NCBI RefSeq assembly: GCF_000427965.1
Contig: NZ_ATZA01000015.1
Location: 39,167 to 103,166, forward strand
Reading direction: 5' to 3'
Source: Olivibacter sitiensis DSM 17696
GTDB lineage: Bacteria > Bacteroidota > Bacteroidia > Sphingobacteriales > Sphingobacteriaceae
DNA length: 64,000 nucleotides
Part shown: one piece after another, positions 32,312-41,711 of the stretch
Layout: each line of letters opens with the position of its first letter
How positions within the stretch are numbered: position 1 is the stretch's first letter
Translations under genes and position numbers: made by a program
Notes under the pieces: model-generated
Told to the model about the DNA's origin: nothing
Seen by the model: only the letters and a program-made list of their open reading frames with translations
Database searches by the model: none

Positions 32312-33235
32312 TTATTGGTTAATCGCCTTAGTCCACAATTTGTCTGGATATACTCCTTCTCTTGTTAGTTGTGCCAGCGATTCTTTTACCAATGCCTTGT
32401 CCTCTTGGTAAGTAACTCCAAAACAAGGTGCATTTACGCGAATGACTTTAAAGTTAGCTTTGCCAGCCTTTAAGATGTCCTGAGCGGCTTCCGGGATTAA
32501 GAACTCTGATTTTGGGTTTTGCTTGTTTTTTGAGACGAAATCAACAAACATAGGCTCCAAAAGCGAAAATATGGCGGGAGTGAACCCCCAGAAATTCATC
32601 GAAACTACCTCGTCTTCTGCCAAGGTGCCCAAGCTACCATCTCCTTGCTCATAACGAATAGCTCCAGTCTCATCACGGAAAACCTTGGCTCGTTCGTCCA
32701 GTTGTTTGAGATCATCCTCATCCGTGGTGGCACATACACCACGTGTCACGGGGCCACTGTCCGACAGTGTTTTCCCTATGGTGTACCCCAACAGGGAGAA
32801 ATAATTGTCTTCTACCTCTTCGGTAAGGAACTTGTGCATAGCAATAAAAGCTTTGGCACTGTAGAAATCATCGGCATTGATGACGCAGAAATTTTCGCTT
32901 ACTTTATCTTTTGCAGACAATAGAGCATGTCCGGTGCCCCAAGGCTTGGCGCGCTCGATAGTATCCGTAAAACCATATTCACTCAGGTCAGTCGTTTGAT
33001 AGGCATAGGACACTTCGGCGTATGGGCTTATTTTATAAGCAATATTGTTTTCAAAGATTTCTTGGTGTTCTGGACGTATGATAAAGCACACCTTGCCGAA
33101 ACCAGCTTCTATGGCATCGTATATGGAGTATTCCAAAATGGTCTCGCCATTTGGTCCAAAACCGTCAATTTGCTTGTTCCCACCATAACGGCTGGCCATC
33201 CCTGCCGCTAAAATAACTAAAGTTGGTTTATTCAT
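32312..33235 (-). CDS. NTP-transferase-family sugar nucleotidyltransferase-like protein
   Basis: Cytoplasmic protein of 307 residues with the nucleotide-binding start LVILAAGMASRYGGNKQIDG (about 6-25) and a metal-binding VINADDFYSAKAF (about 120-132). The family joins sugar phosphates to nucleotides, but the true substrate of this Bacteroidota branch is not clear to me. The FxxTYQEDK-like end is typical of the group. It stands alone, 140 bases downstream of the MlaF gene on the same strand. Confidence 0.8.
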   Translation of the reverse strand: MNKPTLVILAAGMASRYGGNKQIDGFGPNGETILEYSIYDAIEAGFGKVCFIIRPEHQEIFENNIAYKISPYAEVSYAYQTTDLSEYGFTDTIERAKPWGTGHALLSAKDKVSENFCVINADDFYSAKAFIAMHKFLTEEVEDNYFSLLGYTIGKTLSDSGPVTRGVCATTDEDDLKQLDERAKVFRDETGAIRYEQGDGSLGTLAEDEVVSMNFWGFTPAIFSLLEPMFVDFVSKNKQNPKSEFLIPEAAQDILKAGKANFKVIRVNAPCFGVTYQEDKALVKESLAQLTREGVYPDKLWTKAINQ

Positions 33236-33375
33236 TACTTGATTATCATTTATTTAGTATTATCAATTTTATTGTCTAACAAACAAAGGGTGTTAAAGTT
33301 ACAAATAATGCCAATCAACAGCGTACTTCTCAATGGAAGAAACTACTTGTATAGGCTAAAAAGTTACGATGTTCG

Positions 33376-34128
33376 TCAGAAGCTTTTTTTAGCAATTCGC
33401 ATGAATGGGCTTGCGAATACAAAATCGTTCAGCTCTTTCACATCTGTATGGGCAATTTCCTTGTTGGAGCCCTCCCATTTTTTTTCCCCTTGATATAGGA
33501 ACAAAATATATTGCCCAATACCCATAACGGAATTCATGTCATGGGTCACTACGATCGTGGTAGTATTAAATTCTTCGGTAATATCTTGAATCAGTTCATC
33601 TATAACGATCGAAGTTTTAGGGTCCAACCCGGAATTGGGCTCATCGCAAAACAGGTATTTTGGATTCATGGCTATGGCGCGTGCAATACCTACTCTCTTT
33701 TTCATGCCGCCCGACAGTTCTGCCGGATACAATTTGTTGCTCTTAGGTAAGTTTACTCTCTCTAGACAGGAGTTAGCGCGTTCTATCCTTTCTTTTTTGC
33801 TCATGTCCGAAAACATTTGCAAAGGAAATGTGATGTTTTCCTCCACTGTCATGGAATCGAAAAGTGCCGAGTTCTGAAATAGCATGCCTATCTCCTTGCG
33901 AATTGGGATACGTTCGTCAAAATTCATTCGAGTAAAATCCTGACCTTGATACAGCACTCTGCCTTTGGTAGGCGCATGTAGCCCTACCATACATTTCAGC
34001 AAGGTACTTTTCCCAGATCCAGACCCTCCAATGATGAGACTGATGCGTCCAGGTTCAAACTTGGCCGATATCCCCTTTAATACTTCGTTGTCTCCAAATG
34101 ATTTATATATGTCTTGAACTTCGATCAT
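33376..34128 (-). CDS. ABC ATPase of an MlaFE-type lipid transport system
   Basis: ATPase of 250 residues. Walker A GGSGSGKST is at about 34-42, the signature LSGGMKKRVGIARA at about 137-150, and Walker B YLFCDEPNSGLD at about 157-168. VTHDMNSVMGIGQ (switch His) follows. It is the partner of the MlaE-like permease encoded 27 bases upstream. These systems move phospholipids between the membranes with an MCE (MlaD) protein; none is present within this window near the pair. Confidence 0.9.
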   Translation of the reverse strand: MIEVQDIYKSFGDNEVLKGISAKFEPGRISLIIGGSGSGKSTLLKCMVGLHAPTKGRVLYQGQDFTRMNFDERIPIRKEIGMLFQNSALFDSMTVEENITFPLQMFSDMSKKERIERANSCLERVNLPKSNKLYPAELSGGMKKRVGIARAIAMNPKYLFCDEPNSGLDPKTSIVIDELIQDITEEFNTTTIVVTHDMNSVMGIGQYILFLYQGEKKWEGSNKEIAHTDVKELNDFVFASPFMRIAKKSF

Positions 34129-34155
34129 TGCTCTGCTAGGGTGACTAATAGTTAA

Positions 34156-34890
34156 TTATAACATGGCGGCTGTGATGGCATAGTCGCTTGCCAGAATGCT
34201 TATACAGCTTACCACTACCCCTTTGGTGCTAGCCTGTCCTACTTCTAATGACCCGCCTTTTACATAAAACCCTTGATAAGCGGATACTGACGTGATGACA
34301 AAGCCAAATACAAATGCCTTTACCATAGCGACCGTAATCGTATAGCCTCTAAAGCCGTCGGTGATGCCGCTGATATAGTCAGCAGGGGTTACGGCTCCGG
34401 AAAGCGCACCTCCGATAAGTCCGCCCGTCAAAGCCAGGGCGATGGACAATACTACCAATATTGGTACCATGGTGATCCCTGCAAGGATCTTGGGAAGGAT
34501 GAGGTAGCCAGGTGCATTGATGCCCATGATTTCCAGTGCATCTATTTGTTCGGTAACACGCATGGTGCCTATTTGCGAAGAGACGGACGACCCTACTTTT
34601 CCAGCCAGCACCAATGCCGAGATGGTAGGGCTTAGTTCCAGGATGCTGGAATCTCGGTTTATCTGCCCAATGATGGAATTAGGGATTAAATCTGAGACAA
34701 GCTGAAAGGCAATTTGCATAGTCATTACCGCGCCTATGAAAGTCGATATAATGGCTATTAAGCCTAGGCTATCCACACCCACACTATACATCTCATGTAA
34801 GATTTCCTTTCTATATATGGCCCATTTTTCGGGTTTCTTGAACACCGATTTCAATAAGATAAGATATTTGCCTAAGCTGTTAAAAAACAT
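34156..34890 (-). CDS. MlaE-family ABC permease
   Basis: Inner-membrane permease of 244 residues with about five to six hydrophobic segments. GKVGSSVSSQIGTMRVTEQI (about 117-136) followed by DALEIMGINAPGYL is the conserved coupling region of MlaE/TrgD4 proteins. Full length. It forms an operon with the ATPase that follows. Confidence 0.9.
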   Translation of the reverse strand: MFFNSLGKYLILLKSVFKKPEKWAIYRKEILHEMYSVGVDSLGLIAIISTFIGAVMTMQIAFQLVSDLIPNSIIGQINRDSSILELSPTISALVLAGKVGSSVSSQIGTMRVTEQIDALEIMGINAPGYLILPKILAGITMVPILVVLSIALALTGGLIGGALSGAVTPADYISGITDGFRGYTITVAMVKAFVFGFVITSVSAYQGFYVKGGSLEVGQASTKGVVVSCISILASDYAITAAML

Positions 34891-35303
34891 ATATACAAGG
34901 GTGTAAATGTTGAAATATCTTCAATAATTTCTCTAATGTTTTGTCCAAATATAGGGTTTGGCGTAAATAAACCACAAATTTTGTGCAATATAAGCATAAA
35001 GCATATGAATCAAGAAAGCCGCAAAAAGCCCTTGCATTCGCTATATGGGAATATTTGGTAGACTTTTCATGCTTTTTTTATGCTCCCCCGTTTCCAAACT
35101 AAGCAACTAACCATTGGGTGCGTCATTTTGTTTTATTTAATAAAATAATTGTTGAATAATATGGTAACGGGATGATTATGTCTGGTGCCTAAGGGCCGCA
35201 CCACAAGTTCCCCGTTGAAAAAGAAAAGAGCGATGCAGAAACTTGGCAGCTAAAGAGATTACATGTAACTAGTTTTGACTATGTTTGGCTATAAATTCAT
35301 AAG
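34891..35303. other. Intergenic region between divergent genes
   Basis: No gene or clear RNA is seen in this stretch. It separates the mlaE gene (minus) from the SDR gene (plus) and should hold both promoters. TATGTTTG at about 35279-35286, 18 bases before the SDR start, is a possible -7 element without a matching TTG. Confidence 0.4.
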
Positions 35304-36017
35304 ATGGACGAAAGTAGAGAAAAATATGCCTTGATAACTGGAGCGACGAAAGGTATTGGTAGAGCAATCGCTTATAGATTGGCCCAGGCAGGGTATCACC
35401 TTTTGTTGATTGCCAGAAGTGAAGCAAACTTAACAGAATATCAAAAAGAGCTGCAGGCTGCTTATAGCACTATTAACGTGATGATATATCCATGTGATCT
35501 GAGTATAGAAAGTGACCTGCGGGAATGTGCAGTATCTATTGATGCCAATTGCCCACAGATAGATGTACTGATCAATAATGTGGGATTATTCCATGCAGGA
35601 TCGATATTGGATATTCCCCTGGCAGAGATGAAGGTATTGTTCGATATCAACTATTTTGTGGCTCAGTACCTTTCGGCCTTTTTTGGAAACAAAATGGCCA
35701 AAGTAGGGAGCGGACACATTATCAATATAGGCTCCATAGCTGCCGAGCAGGCCACGGAGCATGCCAGTGCGTATAGTGTAACAAAGTTTGCCCTACATGG
35801 TCTAACAGTAAACTTGAGGGCAGCATTGGCTCCCAAAGGTATAAAAGTGTCGGAAGTGATTCCTGGCGCTACTTGGACTTCTTCTTGGGAAGGCAGCGAC
35901 CTACCGCGCGAAAAGTTTGTGACAGCAGATGACGTAGCGCGTGCCGTGGTGGCCTGCTTGTCTGTTGGAGAAACCGCTAATGTGGAGGAAGTGGTTGTAA
36001 AGCCATTCTATCGGTAG
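35304..36017 (+). CDS. Short-chain dehydrogenase/reductase
   Basis: NAD(P)-dependent oxidoreductase of 237 residues with the Rossmann motif TGATKGIG (about 11-18), NNVGLF (about 91-96), catalytic Ser in INIGSIAAEQ (about 139-148) and YSVTKFALHG with Tyr and Lys (about 154-163). Length is usual for classical SDRs. The substrate cannot be inferred. The next gene starts 24 bases later on the same strand. Confidence 0.88.
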   Translation: MDESREKYALITGATKGIGRAIAYRLAQAGYHLLLIARSEANLTEYQKELQAAYSTINVMIYPCDLSIESDLRECAVSIDANCPQIDVLINNVGLFHAGSILDIPLAEMKVLFDINYFVAQYLSAFFGNKMAKVGSGHIINIGSIAAEQATEHASAYSVTKFALHGLTVNLRAALAPKGIKVSEVIPGATWTSSWEGSDLPREKFVTADDVARAVVACLSVGETANVEEVVVKPFYR

Positions 36018-36041
36018 AATATTAAAGTAGAAAATAAGGTC

Positions 36042-36956
36042 ATGGATAGATCGAAAATCAGTTGGGGATTGGCACTGCTTTCGGCAGGAGTTATCTGGTT
36101 GTTGGACAATTTGGGAGTAATTGATTTCTCATGGATGTCTGTTTTCCGTTTTTGGCCACTCATCATTATCCTGGTGGGGATCAATATCATGTTGCCAAAA
36201 AACGAAAAAGGTAATTATGCATACGGTTTCTTTATGGTAATATGCCTAGCTTTTTTCATCTACCAAGGTGTAACTGGCACATACAGCCCGTTTACGTGGA
36301 ACAAAAGCAGCAATGGTGATACGGTAGAAACAGCGAAAAGCAATTCTGACGAGAAAATTGACGCGGCATGGTCTGATGAGATAAAATATGCCAAGCTGAA
36401 AATAGAGGCCGGTGCAGTGTCTTACAGGTTGGCCAGTGGGAACAATGCCCTCATAAATGTGGATATGCCGAAAAACAGTCCAAGACATTCTTTGCAAACT
36501 GTAGTGAAAGGAGAGCAGGCAACGCTTTCGCTCGCCACGAAATCCAGCGGAGGAGGGGGGAGCTCCAAGCGCGTAGGAATAATGCTTCACCAACAACCAG
36601 TCTGGGATATCCAATTGGAAATGGGTGCTGGTTCGGCCAATTTTGACTTGAGCAACCTGAAGGTAGCTAAGATGAGCGTGGAAGAAGGGGCGTCTTCAGT
36701 GCAGTTAAAGTTTGGCAAGCCCTATCAAAATAGCAAGGTGAGCATAGAAAGTGGTGCTTCTAGCACAAAAATTTTATTGCCCAAAGGAACCTCTTGTCGC
36801 ATTAAGATGGAGTCTGCCATCTCTTCCAATAAACTGAGAAACTTCAAGAAAATACGCGATGGTGTCTACGAATCAGAGGGTTTTGATGAGAATGGTAGCT
36901 TTTATACCATAGATTATGAGGGCGGACTGAGCTCTTTTTCCGTAAATTGGTATTAA
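36042..36956 (+). CDS. LiaI/LiaF-like membrane protein
   Basis: Protein of 304 residues. Three or so hydrophobic segments occupy residues 5-85 (LLSAGVIWLLDNLGVIDFSW, FWPLIIILVGINIMLP), as in the LiaI/DUF5668 transmembrane region. A soluble beta-rich C-terminal half follows (LKIEAGAVSYRLASGNNAL, GAGSANFDLSNLKVAKMSV), the repetitive pattern of the LiaF-like/DUF4097 domain. LiaF proteins tune cell-envelope stress responses in Firmicutes; the role in Bacteroidota is not established. An RDD-family gene follows 4 bases later. Confidence 0.8.
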   Translation: MDRSKISWGLALLSAGVIWLLDNLGVIDFSWMSVFRFWPLIIILVGINIMLPKNEKGNYAYGFFMVICLAFFIYQGVTGTYSPFTWNKSSNGDTVETAKSNSDEKIDAAWSDEIKYAKLKIEAGAVSYRLASGNNALINVDMPKNSPRHSLQTVVKGEQATLSLATKSSGGGGSSKRVGIMLHQQPVWDIQLEMGAGSANFDLSNLKVAKMSVEEGASSVQLKFGKPYQNSKVSIESGASSTKILLPKGTSCRIKMESAISSNKLRNFKKIRDGVYESEGFDENGSFYTIDYEGGLSSFSVNWY

Positions 36957-36960
36957 GCAA

Positions 36961-37581
36961 ATGGATACCTCGCCAGAAGATAGATTTTATGTGATAAAGG
37001 ACGGGAAACCAACAGGGCCATACACCTTGGAAGAGCTTATGGGGCTGTCGCTTTCGGGTACTGACTTTGTAAAAATTGGGGATAAGGGGGAGTTCATGGA
37101 AATTCGAGAGTCGAGCTTGTTGAGCAAGGTTTTGGGCTTGGCGCATCAAGCGGTTCAACCACAGTATTTTGCTTCTTTGGATATTCGGCTTTTGGCTTGT
37201 GCCATAGATTATTTCATCGCAGCAATACTCGTTGCCCCCGTCGTTCTGGTGATGATGCACAAAATAGAAGATAGGCAGACCCTATTCACCTTATTGATCT
37301 ATGTTGTGCCCTTTTTCTTTTTTATTAAGTTCATACTATCGGTAGTCTTTGAAAGCGGCAGAGTACAGGCTTCTCCTGGTAAATTCTTATTGCATATTCG
37401 TGTTGTGGATACGAAAGGCAACAAACCCTCCTTTGGACGTGTTTTTGCCCGTCATGCGTTTAAACTATTTGGGGTGGCTACTTTCGGCATTGGTTTCTTG
37501 ATAGGTTTTTTCAATAGAAAGCAGCAATGCCTGCATGATCTTTTGGCGAAGACGCTGGTCGTTCGTGATAGGCTTATTTGA
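36961..37581 (+). CDS. GYF_2-like plus RDD-family membrane protein
   Basis: Protein of 206 residues. Residues 9-50 (YVIKDGKPTGPYTLEELMGL) form a GYF_2-type domain. The rest is an RDD domain with LDIRLLACAIDYFIAAILVA (Arg and Asp as in the family name), SPGKFLLHIRVVDTKGNKPS and two to three membrane helices. It is translationally close to the LiaF-like gene, and the two are likely to act at the membrane together. Molecular role unknown. Confidence 0.82.
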   Translation: MDTSPEDRFYVIKDGKPTGPYTLEELMGLSLSGTDFVKIGDKGEFMEIRESSLLSKVLGLAHQAVQPQYFASLDIRLLACAIDYFIAAILVAPVVLVMMHKIEDRQTLFTLLIYVVPFFFFIKFILSVVFESGRVQASPGKFLLHIRVVDTKGNKPSFGRVFARHAFKLFGVATFGIGFLIGFFNRKQQCLHDLLAKTLVVRDRLI

Positions 37582-37712
37582 TAGTTTCACTTGTGCATCT
37601 TAGACAAACAAATCAATGATGTCATTTTTAACTAGAACTAATTGATGTTGTCTTTGCCCATTTCTACGTATGTTAAATTGTGTTAACAATGCAATAAAAC
37701 AAATTAATTCAA

Positions 37713-37720
37713 TAACTTTG
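37713..37720 (+). promoter_or_regulatory. Candidate -7 element almost abutting the FKBP gene
   Basis: TAACTTTG matches TAnnTTTG and ends eight bases before the ATG at 37729. No TTG is found at the usual distance upstream. If used, the message would be nearly leaderless. Confidence 0.4.
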
Positions 37721-37728
37721 CCCTTGCT

Positions 37729-38286
37729 ATGAGATTGCTACGCAAAACAAAATATAGTTACTTGTTCTTCATAGGAGCGCTATTTATTGCCTCTTGCATG
37801 AAAGATGAACAACCTACTTATGATCCAGAGCTTCAAAAACAGCAAGAAGCACCTATTATCGCCGCTTATGTAGAAGAGAGTGAACAGATGCAAGGGGCAC
37901 AATATGATGAAGAAACGGGTATTTGGTACGTGCTGGAGAGTACCGGTAGCGGCAATTATCCATATGAACAGTATCCCAACGTGACGGTACACTACAGAGG
38001 AGAGCTATTGGACGGTACTGTTTTTGATGAAAGTGAAGACGATAAACCGCTGGATGGCAATCTCTACTATTTGATCGATGCTTGGAAAATTGCTTTCATC
38101 CCTAAAGCAAAGATTGCATTTGGGCTATTTCAAAATGGACTTCAAAAAGGAGCAAAAATAAAACTTGTCACTCCTTCTGTGTACGCCTATCGTAATCAGT
38201 CCAACGCAGTTATTCCTGCCAACTCCCCGTTATTTTTTTCTATTGAAGTGCTAGATGTTTATGATTCAGGCACAATTACACCTTAA
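37729..38286 (+). CDS. FKBP-type peptidyl-prolyl isomerase lipoprotein
   Basis: Lipoprotein of 185 residues. The signal peptide ends in LFIASC (Cys23). One FKBP domain spans about 80-180, with NVTVHYRGELLDGTVFDESE, GLQKGAKIKLVTPSVYAYRN and IPANSPLFFSIEVLDV. FKBP lipoproteins of Bacteroidota (GldI in gliding species) help proteins fold in the periplasm. The next gene encodes a longer relative, so the two are an operon. Confidence 0.88.
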   Translation: MRLLRKTKYSYLFFIGALFIASCMKDEQPTYDPELQKQQEAPIIAAYVEESEQMQGAQYDEETGIWYVLESTGSGNYPYEQYPNVTVHYRGELLDGTVFDESEDDKPLDGNLYYLIDAWKIAFIPKAKIAFGLFQNGLQKGAKIKLVTPSVYAYRNQSNAVIPANSPLFFSIEVLDVYDSGTITP

Positions 38287-38301
38287 CAGTTAAACAGCAG
38301 A

Positions 38302-39231
38302 ATGACTATTAATTTCAAGAGATTAATGTTTTGGGTCGTTCCTATCCTGATGGGCCTAGTAGCCTGTGAAAAAAAGGAATATCAGTCTATAGAAGAATTG
38401 GATGAAGAGAACATACAACAGTATATTCGGCAAAATAACCTTTCCGTGCAGCAATACGGTACTACGGGTATGTATTACGAAGTGTTGCAAGAAGGTGACC
38501 CAGAAAAGCTCTTGAAGTTCGATGCGCTTGTGCCTATGGTGTTTACCGTTAAGTCCTTGGATGGGACTTACGTTTCTTCAGATACCTTACAAGGTAGCAA
38601 TCGTTATTATGATTTCTTGGGATATTACCCTTATGGCAACAGTTCATCGGCCAATTTGCCTTCTTCGCCCGTTGAGGCCAATAATAGCATAAAGAATGTC
38701 TTGGCCGAAATGTTGAAATATGAGAACGGTAGAATTAGAATTATCATTCCATCACGCTATCTATATGGAAGAAACGGCAATAGTAGCTTAGGTATTCCCG
38801 CCAACGCGTCTCTTGACTATGTATTTCACGTACTATCTGCTTCGACTTTGCCAGCCTATGAAGATTTTCAGATTAGGAATGCTATTGCCAATGCGGGCGC
38901 ATCAGCTGATGAGTACGAGAAGACGGAAACGGGCATTTATTATAAAATACTGGAGCTGGGCGATGGCGATGGACTTACTATTGACTCTCTGGTAACCGCT
39001 TCTTATGTAGGAAAGTTCTTAAGCGGCGCCGAGTTTGACTCTAGTGATTCTGCAGTATTTCGTCTCAGTGGTGTGATTACCTCTTGGGGAGAAATAATCC
39101 CCAAGGTGAATAGGGGAGGTAAGATAGAATTTTACACGCCATCTACTTCTGCCTATGGCAGGAACGGGAGTGGCTCCATCCCGCAGTTTACGCCACTTTA
39201 TTTCAGTGTTACCATTCGTAATGACGATTAA
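38302..39231 (+). CDS. Two-domain FKBP-type lipoprotein
   Basis: Lipoprotein of 309 residues. The lipobox is MGLVAC (Cys22). Two FKBP-like domains are visible. The first (about 50-180) contains LYGRNGNSSLGIPANASLDY. The second (about 205-307) contains TASYVGKFLSGAEFDSSDSA and SAYGRNGSGSIPQFTPLYFS. The first domain is more divergent. It is paired with the single-domain protein upstream, 15 bases away. Confidence 0.82.
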   Translation: MTINFKRLMFWVVPILMGLVACEKKEYQSIEELDEENIQQYIRQNNLSVQQYGTTGMYYEVLQEGDPEKLLKFDALVPMVFTVKSLDGTYVSSDTLQGSNRYYDFLGYYPYGNSSSANLPSSPVEANNSIKNVLAEMLKYENGRIRIIIPSRYLYGRNGNSSLGIPANASLDYVFHVLSASTLPAYEDFQIRNAIANAGASADEYEKTETGIYYKILELGDGDGLTIDSLVTASYVGKFLSGAEFDSSDSAVFRLSGVITSWGEIIPKVNRGGKIEFYTPSTSAYGRNGSGSIPQFTPLYFSVTIRNDD

Positions 39232-39247
39232 GGGAGACTATCTATCT

Positions 39248-40162
39248 TCACTGGCCGTATACCTGCTCTAAAGCACGGTCTATGGTCGGATACTGGAAGT
39301 GGTAGCCTGTATGGATTATTTTTTGCGCACTCGCCTTAGTGCTACTCAGCACCAGTTCGCTCATTTGTCCTAATATACCCCTTATAAGGAAGGCTGGTAT
39401 ATTTGGCAACCAATAAGGCTTATGCAAATGCCTGGCGATGGCTTTTACCAGCTGCTCGTTTGTGATGGACTGAGGAGCCACCATGTTGTACGGCCCGCTT
39501 AGATCCATATGTTCAATAGCATAAGTATATATGCCCACGGCGTCTGCCAAATGAATCCAAGGTGTCCATTGTTTTCCGCTACCCAACGCGGTAGATAAAC
39601 CCAGGTGGGCACTAGTCGCCAATTTTGGCAGTGCACCCCCGTAAAGGTCCAGTACCATGCCCGTACGGAGGGTTACGGTGCGTAAGCCAAGCTTCTTTCC
39701 TTTGTTGACGGCATTTTCCCAGGCCGTACATGCCATGCCAAGGAAATCTAGGCTAGCGGGCTTAGTCTCCGTCATCAACTCGTTGCCACGGTTGTTGTAA
39801 TAGCCAGTGGCTGACGCTGATATCACATGCCGAACGCTCTCGATATTTTCCTTTTTAATGGTGTTGTATAACAAGGTTATGCTTTTTGTACGACTGGTGA
39901 CGATGCCTTTTTTTACCCTATTGCTCCATGGAAGTGCCGCTATATTTGCTCCGGCTAGGTGTATTATGGTATCTACTTCAGAAAGTGCCTCTTTGTCCAT
40001 CGTGCCATTCTCCGTATCCCAGATAAAATAGCTGACTTCGGCGATGGGGCGCTCCGGATAGCTGCGAACAAGTGCATGGACGGTATATCCTCTCTCTATT
40101 AAATGGGTAGAAAGCGCCTTGCCTATCAGTCCCGAGGCTCCTGTTATTAATATTTTTCGCAT
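39248..40162 (-). CDS. TIGR01777-family NAD-binding oxidoreductase
   Basis: Epimerase-like protein of 304 residues of the extended SDR39U1/YfcH group. The Rossmann motif is ITGASGLIG (about 5-13). IHLAGANIAALPW (about 67-79) and SASATGYYNNRG with the Ser/Tyr motif are present. The C terminus carries the DUF1731-like segment (NIPAFLIRGILGQMSELVLS). The reaction is not established for the family. It lies 11 bases downstream of a second NAD-binding protein gene on the same strand. Confidence 0.85.
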   Translation of the reverse strand: MRKILITGASGLIGKALSTHLIERGYTVHALVRSYPERPIAEVSYFIWDTENGTMDKEALSEVDTIIHLAGANIAALPWSNRVKKGIVTSRTKSITLLYNTIKKENIESVRHVISASATGYYNNRGNELMTETKPASLDFLGMACTAWENAVNKGKKLGLRTVTLRTGMVLDLYGGALPKLATSAHLGLSTALGSGKQWTPWIHLADAVGIYTYAIEHMDLSGPYNMVAPQSITNEQLVKAIARHLHKPYWLPNIPAFLIRGILGQMSELVLSSTKASAQKIIHTGYHFQYPTIDRALEQVYGQ

Positions 40163-40173
40163 ATTACCCCTAT

Positions 40174-41061
40174 TTACGTATTTGTTTCTGCCAATGTTAG
40201 ACGGATGGCCTCATCAAAATGAATGCAGTCTATTGGAAATAATTCATGGATTCTGTTTTCAGCACAGAGCAGGTCTCCCGTAATATTTTCTTGATAAGCC
40301 CTTGCCGCTGGAACGCTTACACCTGTTATCATGCTTACGAACAGTGCCGCAATTTCATTGCCAATACTTGGGATTTGTATTATTTTTCGTTTTATATGAG
40401 TAATATCAAGATAAGTCTGCAGCATATCCTTGTAACTGAGTGTGTCTGGACCACCGATGTCAAACTGCTGATTAAAGGTTGCAGGGTTAAGGATCATCAT
40501 GTTGACATAATTCAGTAGATCGTTAAGGGCAATGGGTTGCGCCTTCGCATTGGCCAATCTTCTATCTGTCAGTATCATGGGTTTCTTAGACAACCTATCC
40601 ATCATTTTCATCAATATGGAGCCCGGGCCTATAATGTTGCTCATGCGAACCACGGTAAAATTGATGTAGCTCTCCTTGAGCATTTGAAAAGCATCTTCCA
40701 CAAAGGGAGTGCGCAACCTGGTTATATATATGAAATGCCCACAATTGGTTCTGCGTGCCAACCTCACGAAATTCTGTAGCGAGAGCATTTCCATATTGCG
40801 GTAAGAGTCGTTCCACTCGGCGGAGTCTTGGCTAAGATATATGGCAGCATCGGCCTGCGAGGGGATAGATGAAGCATACTGTTCCCTTATCAAGTCGCAA
40901 ACTGCGGGGTGAATATTAGGTAGCAACGATAGCCCATAGTCCATAAAATGCTTCTCATTTCTAATGAGGCAGTACAGCTCTTGAAAGCCATTTTCTTCAG
41001 CAAGGAACTTGGCCAGTTTCTCTCCCAAATAATTATTCAGTCCGTTTAGTAAGATGTTCAT
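40174..41061 (-). CDS. NAD(P)-binding epimerase/NmrA-like protein
   Basis: Protein of 295 residues with an N-terminal nucleotide-binding fold (ILLNGLNNYLGEKLAKFLAE), in which the usual GxxGxxG is altered to GLNNYLG. The middle holds FIYITRLRTPFVEDAFQMLK and VRMSNIIGPGSI, and the end resembles atypical extended SDRs. The altered glycine motif is unusual and may mean weak or altered cofactor binding. It is probably co-transcribed with the TIGR01777 gene. Confidence 0.7.
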   Translation of the reverse strand: MNILLNGLNNYLGEKLAKFLAEENGFQELYCLIRNEKHFMDYGLSLLPNIHPAVCDLIREQYASSIPSQADAAIYLSQDSAEWNDSYRNMEMLSLQNFVRLARRTNCGHFIYITRLRTPFVEDAFQMLKESYINFTVVRMSNIIGPGSILMKMMDRLSKKPMILTDRRLANAKAQPIALNDLLNYVNMMILNPATFNQQFDIGGPDTLSYKDMLQTYLDITHIKRKIIQIPSIGNEIAALFVSMITGVSVPAARAYQENITGDLLCAENRIHELFPIDCIHFDEAIRLTLAETNT

Positions 41062-41381
41062 TGTCGAATAATTATTCCACTTATATTTTTAACCCCCTAT
41101 CTGTGTTTTGTCCAAATAGGGAATAAGTTCAGCTGATACTTTTAAAGCGTTGGATCATCTCAAGTAAAAACTAAATGCCAAACTTAAAGTATTACTTAGT
41201 ACAATCGTGGCTTGCGAATGTTTAATTTTTTCTCGAAAAGATTTTTGTCAACTCTCTAATGGCGTAAATATATAAAGGCAATAGGCTATTACAATCTCAA
41301 TAAAAGAAAAGAGTTAGAGCTCATTTTTTTGATAAACATTTGTGTTACTTCAGGTGTTTCTCCTACTAAAACGGTATAACT
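41062..41381. other. Intergenic region between divergent genes
   Basis: No gene is apparent. It is AT-rich and separates the epimerase-like gene (minus) from the 107-residue protein (plus). A weak inverted repeat (CCCTAT and AATAGGG around 41094-41121) is the only structure seen. Promoters for both directions are expected but not clearly recognised. Confidence 0.4.
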
Positions 41382-41705
41382 ATGGCAAAGATGGATTTCG
41401 ATAATGGCATTAAACCGCTACATGTTCCCGCTACTTTCGACCGCGATGCCGACATTGAGGAGCAAGCGGTATATGCTTTGGCGTATTTGGGCAGGGCGAC
41501 CGCTCCTCAGGTAGCTGCCAAGCTTGCTGAGCTCAATTCTAAGGAAGACGTCGAAGAGCTTGAAGTCATCGTGGCTAAGCTGTTGAATAAGCTTTACGAT
41601 CAGGGTTTTATCAACGGGGTAGATACCGGCAAAGGTATGCAGTATAACCTAGACAAGGAGGTGGTGGCTCATACAGGGAAGGTGGATCCCAAAGATATAC
41701 ATTGA
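41382..41705 (+). CDS. Small winged-helix-like protein, unknown function
   Basis: Soluble protein of 107 residues. The middle resembles a winged helix (AVYALAYLGRATAPQVAAKL, then VAKLLNKLYDQGFINGVDTG), but no DNA-binding family can be named. The length and the acidic composition argue against a strong nucleoid protein. It is convergent with the DUF2157 gene, 6 bases away. Confidence 0.6.
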   Translation: MAKMDFDNGIKPLHVPATFDRDADIEEQAVYALAYLGRATAPQVAAKLAELNSKEDVEELEVIVAKLLNKLYDQGFINGVDTGKGMQYNLDKEVVAHTGKVDPKDIH

Positions 41706-41711
41706 CAGCGA

